A stretch of DNA of 46,943 bases from NCBI RefSeq assembly GCF_014323725.1, contig NZ_JABVED010000029.1:1-46943 (forward strand), in the 5' to 3' direction. Shown here piece by piece: positions 44,667 to 46,943 of the stretch. The position numbers and the translations under genes are program-made. Every line of letters starts with the position of its first letter. Position 1 is the first letter of the stretch. The stretch is from Actinokineospora xionganensis. GTDB taxonomy: Bacteria > Actinomycetota > Actinomycetes > Mycobacteriales > Pseudonocardiaceae. Under the pieces are notes generated by a model, which saw nothing but the letters and a program-made list of their open reading frames with translations, had not been told where the DNA came from and searched no databases.

Positions 44667-46943
44667 TCAGCCTCGGTCGGTGGAGTCCTTGTCGGCGGCG
44701 GTGTCGGCGCGGGGCACCGAATCCACTGCCTCATCGGACTCGTCGGCCACTGCTTCGCCGTCGGATGCCTTGTCCGCCAACGGTTCCGCGTCGACCTCAG
44801 CGTCGGTGTCGGTTTCGTCGGCGGGCAGGGGCTCGACCTCGATTTCGAGGGTCTCGCCCGGGAGCACCGCGGCCACTTCGGCTTCGTCGGCGCCGAGGGC
44901 GAACGCACGCTCAGCGGCGTCGGTGTCCTCGTCGTCGTCGACCTGCGCGGCGTTGAGGAACCAGCGGATCGCGTCGTCAGTGCGGCCCGCGGCTTCCAGA
45001 TTGTCGGCGTAGGCATAGAACAGGCGGGCGCTCCACGGGTCGTGGCGCTTCGGGTCGAGGTCCGGGCCCTGCAGCGCGACGACGGCGGCTTCGAGCTGCC
45101 CCATGTCGCGCCGGGCGCCGGCACTGACGATCCGCAGTTCCACGGCGACGTCCGCGGGAAGGTCGGAACCGGCTTCCTTCGCCAACTCCAGCGCCTTCTC
45201 GGGCCTGCCCATGGCGCGCTCGCAGTCGGCCATGACCGCGACGTGGGCGTTGCCACCACTCATGCGACGCACCGCCCGCAGCTCGGACAGGGCCTCAGCC
45301 CACTCCCCCGCGTGGTACGCGGTCAGACCGGCTGCCTCACGGACCACGGCCACGCGAGCGGCGCGCTCACGGGCGTAGCGGGCGTGGACGAGTGCCCGCT
45401 GCGGGTCCTCGTCGATGAGCATGCCCGCGGCGACCAGGTGCTTGCCGATCATCTCGGCCAGCGACTTGGGCAGGCTGCGCAGCCCGGCCCGGGCCTCGAC
45501 GTCGAGCTTGGCGTAGTCGGCGCCTTCCGGCACCGCCGGACCGCTGTCGAACGGCGCGTCGCCCTCACGGCGGGGGCGCTCCTCCCGGGGACGGTCTTCC
45601 CGACGCGGACGCCGGTCACCCTCGTCGCGGCGCGGACGGCGCTCTTCGTCGCGGTCGAACTTACGCTCGACCGGAGCCTCGGTGTCGGGGCTGTCGGAGA
45701 CGACCTCGGTCGAGGCTGCTTCCGTTGCCTGCACAGTGGATTCGCTGGATTCGCCTGCTTCGCCGACAACGGCCTGGTCCGTCGACGCGTCGACGTTCTC
45801 GGGGCGCTGGTAGGGCGGGCGGTCGTCGCGGTGGCCGGGGCGGAAACCGGGACGGTCGGCGGGCTTGTAGGCACCGCGCTCGCTCTTGCCGGTGGGGCGG
45901 GTGCTGCGGCCGTCGCGGGCGCCACCGCGGTCATCACGCGAACCGGTGCTCGACGAGCCGCGGTAACCACCGCGGTCGTCCCTGTCGGACGGGCGGTAGC
46001 TGGGGCGGTCACCGGTGCTCGACGAGCCCTTGTAACCGCCACGGTCGTCCTTGCTCGACGGGCGGTAGCTCGGGCGGTCACCGCGGTCGCTGGAACCACG
46101 GCTGTCCCTGTCGGACGGGCGGTAGCCGCCGCGGTCGCTGGTGCCCTTGTAGCCGCCACGGTCGTCGCGGGAGTCCGAGCGCGGGGCCCGGTCGTCGCGG
46201 TCGTTGGAGCGGTAGCTGGGGCGGTCGCCCTGGCCGCGGCTGTCGCGGTCGGCGGGCTTGTAGCCGCCACGGCTGTCCTTGTCGGCCGGGCGGTAGCCGC
46301 CCCGGTCGCTGGTGCTGGACGAGCCCTTGTAACCGCCGCGGTCGTCTTTACCCGCCGCGCGGTATGTGGGGCGGTCGCCGGAGGTGCCGCGCTCGTAGCC
46401 ACCGCGGTTCGGGCGGTCGCCACGGTCGCTGGAGCCGCCACGGCTGTCCCTGTCCGACGGGCGGTAGCTGGGGCGGTCACCGGTGCTCGACGAGCCCTTG
46501 TAGCCACCGCGGTCGTCCTTGCCGGACGGACGGTAGGCGGGGCGATCGCCGCGGTCGCCGGAGCCGCCGCGGGTGTCCCGGTCACCGGACTTGTAGCCGC
46601 CGCGGTCGTCACGGTCGTTGGAGCGGTAGCTGGGGCGGTCACCCTGGCCGCGGCTGTCGCGGTCACCGGACTTGTAGGCGGGGCGGGAGTCGCGGTCGCC
46701 GGAGCGGAAACCGCCACGCGAGTCGCTGGAGCCGCCGCGGTAACCACCGGTCGAACCACCACGGGAGTCACTCGACCCACCGCGGTAACCACCCGAAGAA
46801 CCGCCACGCGAGTCACTGGAACCACCGCGGTAACCACCGGTCGAACCACCACGGGAGTCACTCGACCCACCGCGGTAACCACCCGAAGAACCGCCACGCG
46901 AGTCACTGGAACCACCGCGGTAACCACCGGTCGAACCACCACG
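44667..46943 (-). CDS. TPR-like protein with a long Gly/Arg/Ser/Tyr/Asp-rich repeat N-terminus (5' end outside window)
   Basis: At least 758 residues; the start lies beyond the window edge. The frame is open to the edge without a stop, although the repeat part contains no Met, Val or Leu start codon, so gene finders may wrongly begin at GTG 45734. The window part of the N-terminus, about 380 residues, is a low-complexity repeat: first GGYRGGSSDSRGGSS-type units, then RPSYRPSDRDSRGG, KDDRGGYKGSSSTGDRP and DRGGYRPADKDSR units. A basic-acidic linker (DRDEERRPRRDEGDRR) follows, then a helical TPR-like domain (HLVAAGMLIDEDPQRALVHA, then ERAMGRPEKALELAKEAG, and NLEAAGRTDDAIRWFLNAAQ), and an acidic C-terminus. 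Mycobacterial Rv1691 holds the same position. The RGG/GY composition suggests RNA binding or condensate formation; that is inference. Confidence 0.85.
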   Translation of the reverse strand, partial: RGGSTGGYRGGSSDSRGGSSGGYRGGSSDSRGGSTGGYRGGSSDSRGGSSGGYRGGSSDSRGGSTGGYRGGSSDSRGGFRSGDRDSRPAYKSGDRDSRGQGDRPSYRSNDRDDRGGYKSGDRDTRGGSGDRGDRPAYRPSGKDDRGGYKGSSSTGDRPSYRPSDRDSRGGSSDRGDRPNRGGYERGTSGDRPTYRAAGKDDRGGYKGSSSTSDRGGYRPADKDSRGGYKPADRDSRGQGDRPSYRSNDRDDRAPRSDSRDDRGGYKGTSDRGGYRPSDRDSRGSSDRGDRPSYRPSSKDDRGGYKGSSSTGDRPSYRPSDRDDRGGYRGSSSTGSRDDRGGARDGRSTRPTGKSERGAYKPADRPGFRPGHRDDRPPYQRPENVDASTDQAVVGEAGESSESTVQATEAASTEVVSDSPDTEAPVERKFDRDEERRPRRDEGDRRPRREDRPREERPRREGDAPFDSGPAVPEGADYAKLDVEARAGLRSLPKSLAEMIGKHLVAAGMLIDEDPQRALVHARYARERAARVAVVREAAGLTAYHAGEWAEALSELRAVRRMSGGNAHVAVMADCERAMGRPEKALELAKEAGSDLPADVAVELRIVSAGARRDMGQLEAAVVALQGPDLDPKRHDPWSARLFYAYADNLEAAGRTDDAIRWFLNAAQVDDDEDTDAAERAFALGADEAEVAAVLPGETLEIEVEPLPADETDTDAEVDAEPLADKASDGEAVADESDEAVDSVPRADTAADKDSTDRG
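46741..46943. repeat. Perfect 90-base tandem repeat
   Basis: Bases 46741-46830 and 46831-46920 are identical, and the first 23 bases of a third copy reach the window edge. Each unit encodes 30 residues made of two similar 15-residue halves (GGSTGGYRGGSSDSR and GGSSGGYRGGSSDSR). Perfect identity points to recent expansion; copy number may differ between strains, and assembly across it may be unreliable. Confidence 0.92.

Noticed and set aside
45449..46942. A 497-residue Ala/Thr/Val/Arg-rich frame on the minus strand at the window edge
   Set aside because: It is the repeat region of the TPR protein read in another frame; it ends out of register with the TPR domain and its composition only reflects the repeat DNA.
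46741..46943. The 90-base repeat as a CRISPR array or satellite DNA
   Set aside because: The units are contiguous without unique spacers and encode an in-frame protein repeat.

Overview
This is high-GC actinobacterial DNA: GC-rich third codon positions, many GTG/TTG starts, dense 4-bp stop/start overlaps, a Streptomyces-type conservon, deazaflavin (F420)-type enzymes, and the mycobacteria-like gene order tlyA-nadK-recN-steA-steB-pyrG-nudix-ald-xerD-parA-scpA-scpB-rluB-cmk-der. A Pseudonocardiales relative (Actinokineospora/Saccharothrix-like) fits best; the genus is inferred, not proven.

Layout. 400-3836: a four-gene conservon (sensor-kinase-like, roadblock, DUF742, small GTPase), then an alpha/beta hydrolase. 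4653-7422 (minus): der, plsC, cmk. 7530-9034 (plus): a DDN-type F420 oxidoreductase and a winged-helix protein. 9299-11788 (minus): a CBS protein, kynureninase and tryptophan 2,3-dioxygenase. 11833-12608: a decayed TnpB element with its right-end hairpin. 12605-21909: a PaaX-type repressor diverging from a tight eight-gene operon (LLM flavoenzyme, 2-aminobenzoyl-CoA monooxygenase/reductase-like protein, creatininase-family protein, aryl-CoA ligase, SDR, enoyl-CoA hydratase, RidA-like protein, acyl-CoA dehydrogenase). 21922-26046: DUF4240 protein, TrpB2, a two-gene cation/proton antiporter and a VOC protein. 26077-46943 (mostly minus): DUF1015, rluB, scpB, scpA, a ribbon-helix-helix-like protein, parA, an ArsR regulator, xerD, ald, a DUF1707/TM2 protein (plus), a Nudix hydrolase, pyrG, a secreted protein, steB/mctB, steA, recN, nadK, tlyA, a small conserved protein, a HAD phosphatase, and the 3' part of a TPR protein with a very long Gly/Arg/Asp/Ser/Tyr-rich repeat tail that runs off the window.

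How it works together. The 9.8-21.9 kb block reads as aerobic tryptophan catabolism: Trp to N-formylkynurenine (KynA), kynurenine to anthranilate plus alanine (KynU), anthranilate activated to its CoA thioester, hydroxylated by a flavin monooxygenase, then processed by beta-oxidation-like enzymes. It is lodged between two parts of a gene run (rluB-DUF1015 and cmk-plsC-der) that is usually contiguous. Points of interest are the eroded reductase half of the monooxygenase, the absence of a recognisable kynurenine formamidase, a PaaX palindrome whose arms carry the -35 elements of both divergent promoters, and a TnpB remnant at the 5' end of kynA.

Elsewhere, xerD appears to start at CTG, scpB has absorbed copies of a palindromic repeat into its coding sequence, an ArsR-type half-site recurs on the parA promoter, very long hairpins flank recN/steA and pyrG, and the terminal TPR protein carries an RGG/GY-like low-complexity tail with perfect 90-bp tandem repeats. 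I saw no rRNA or tRNA gene and no CRISPR array.
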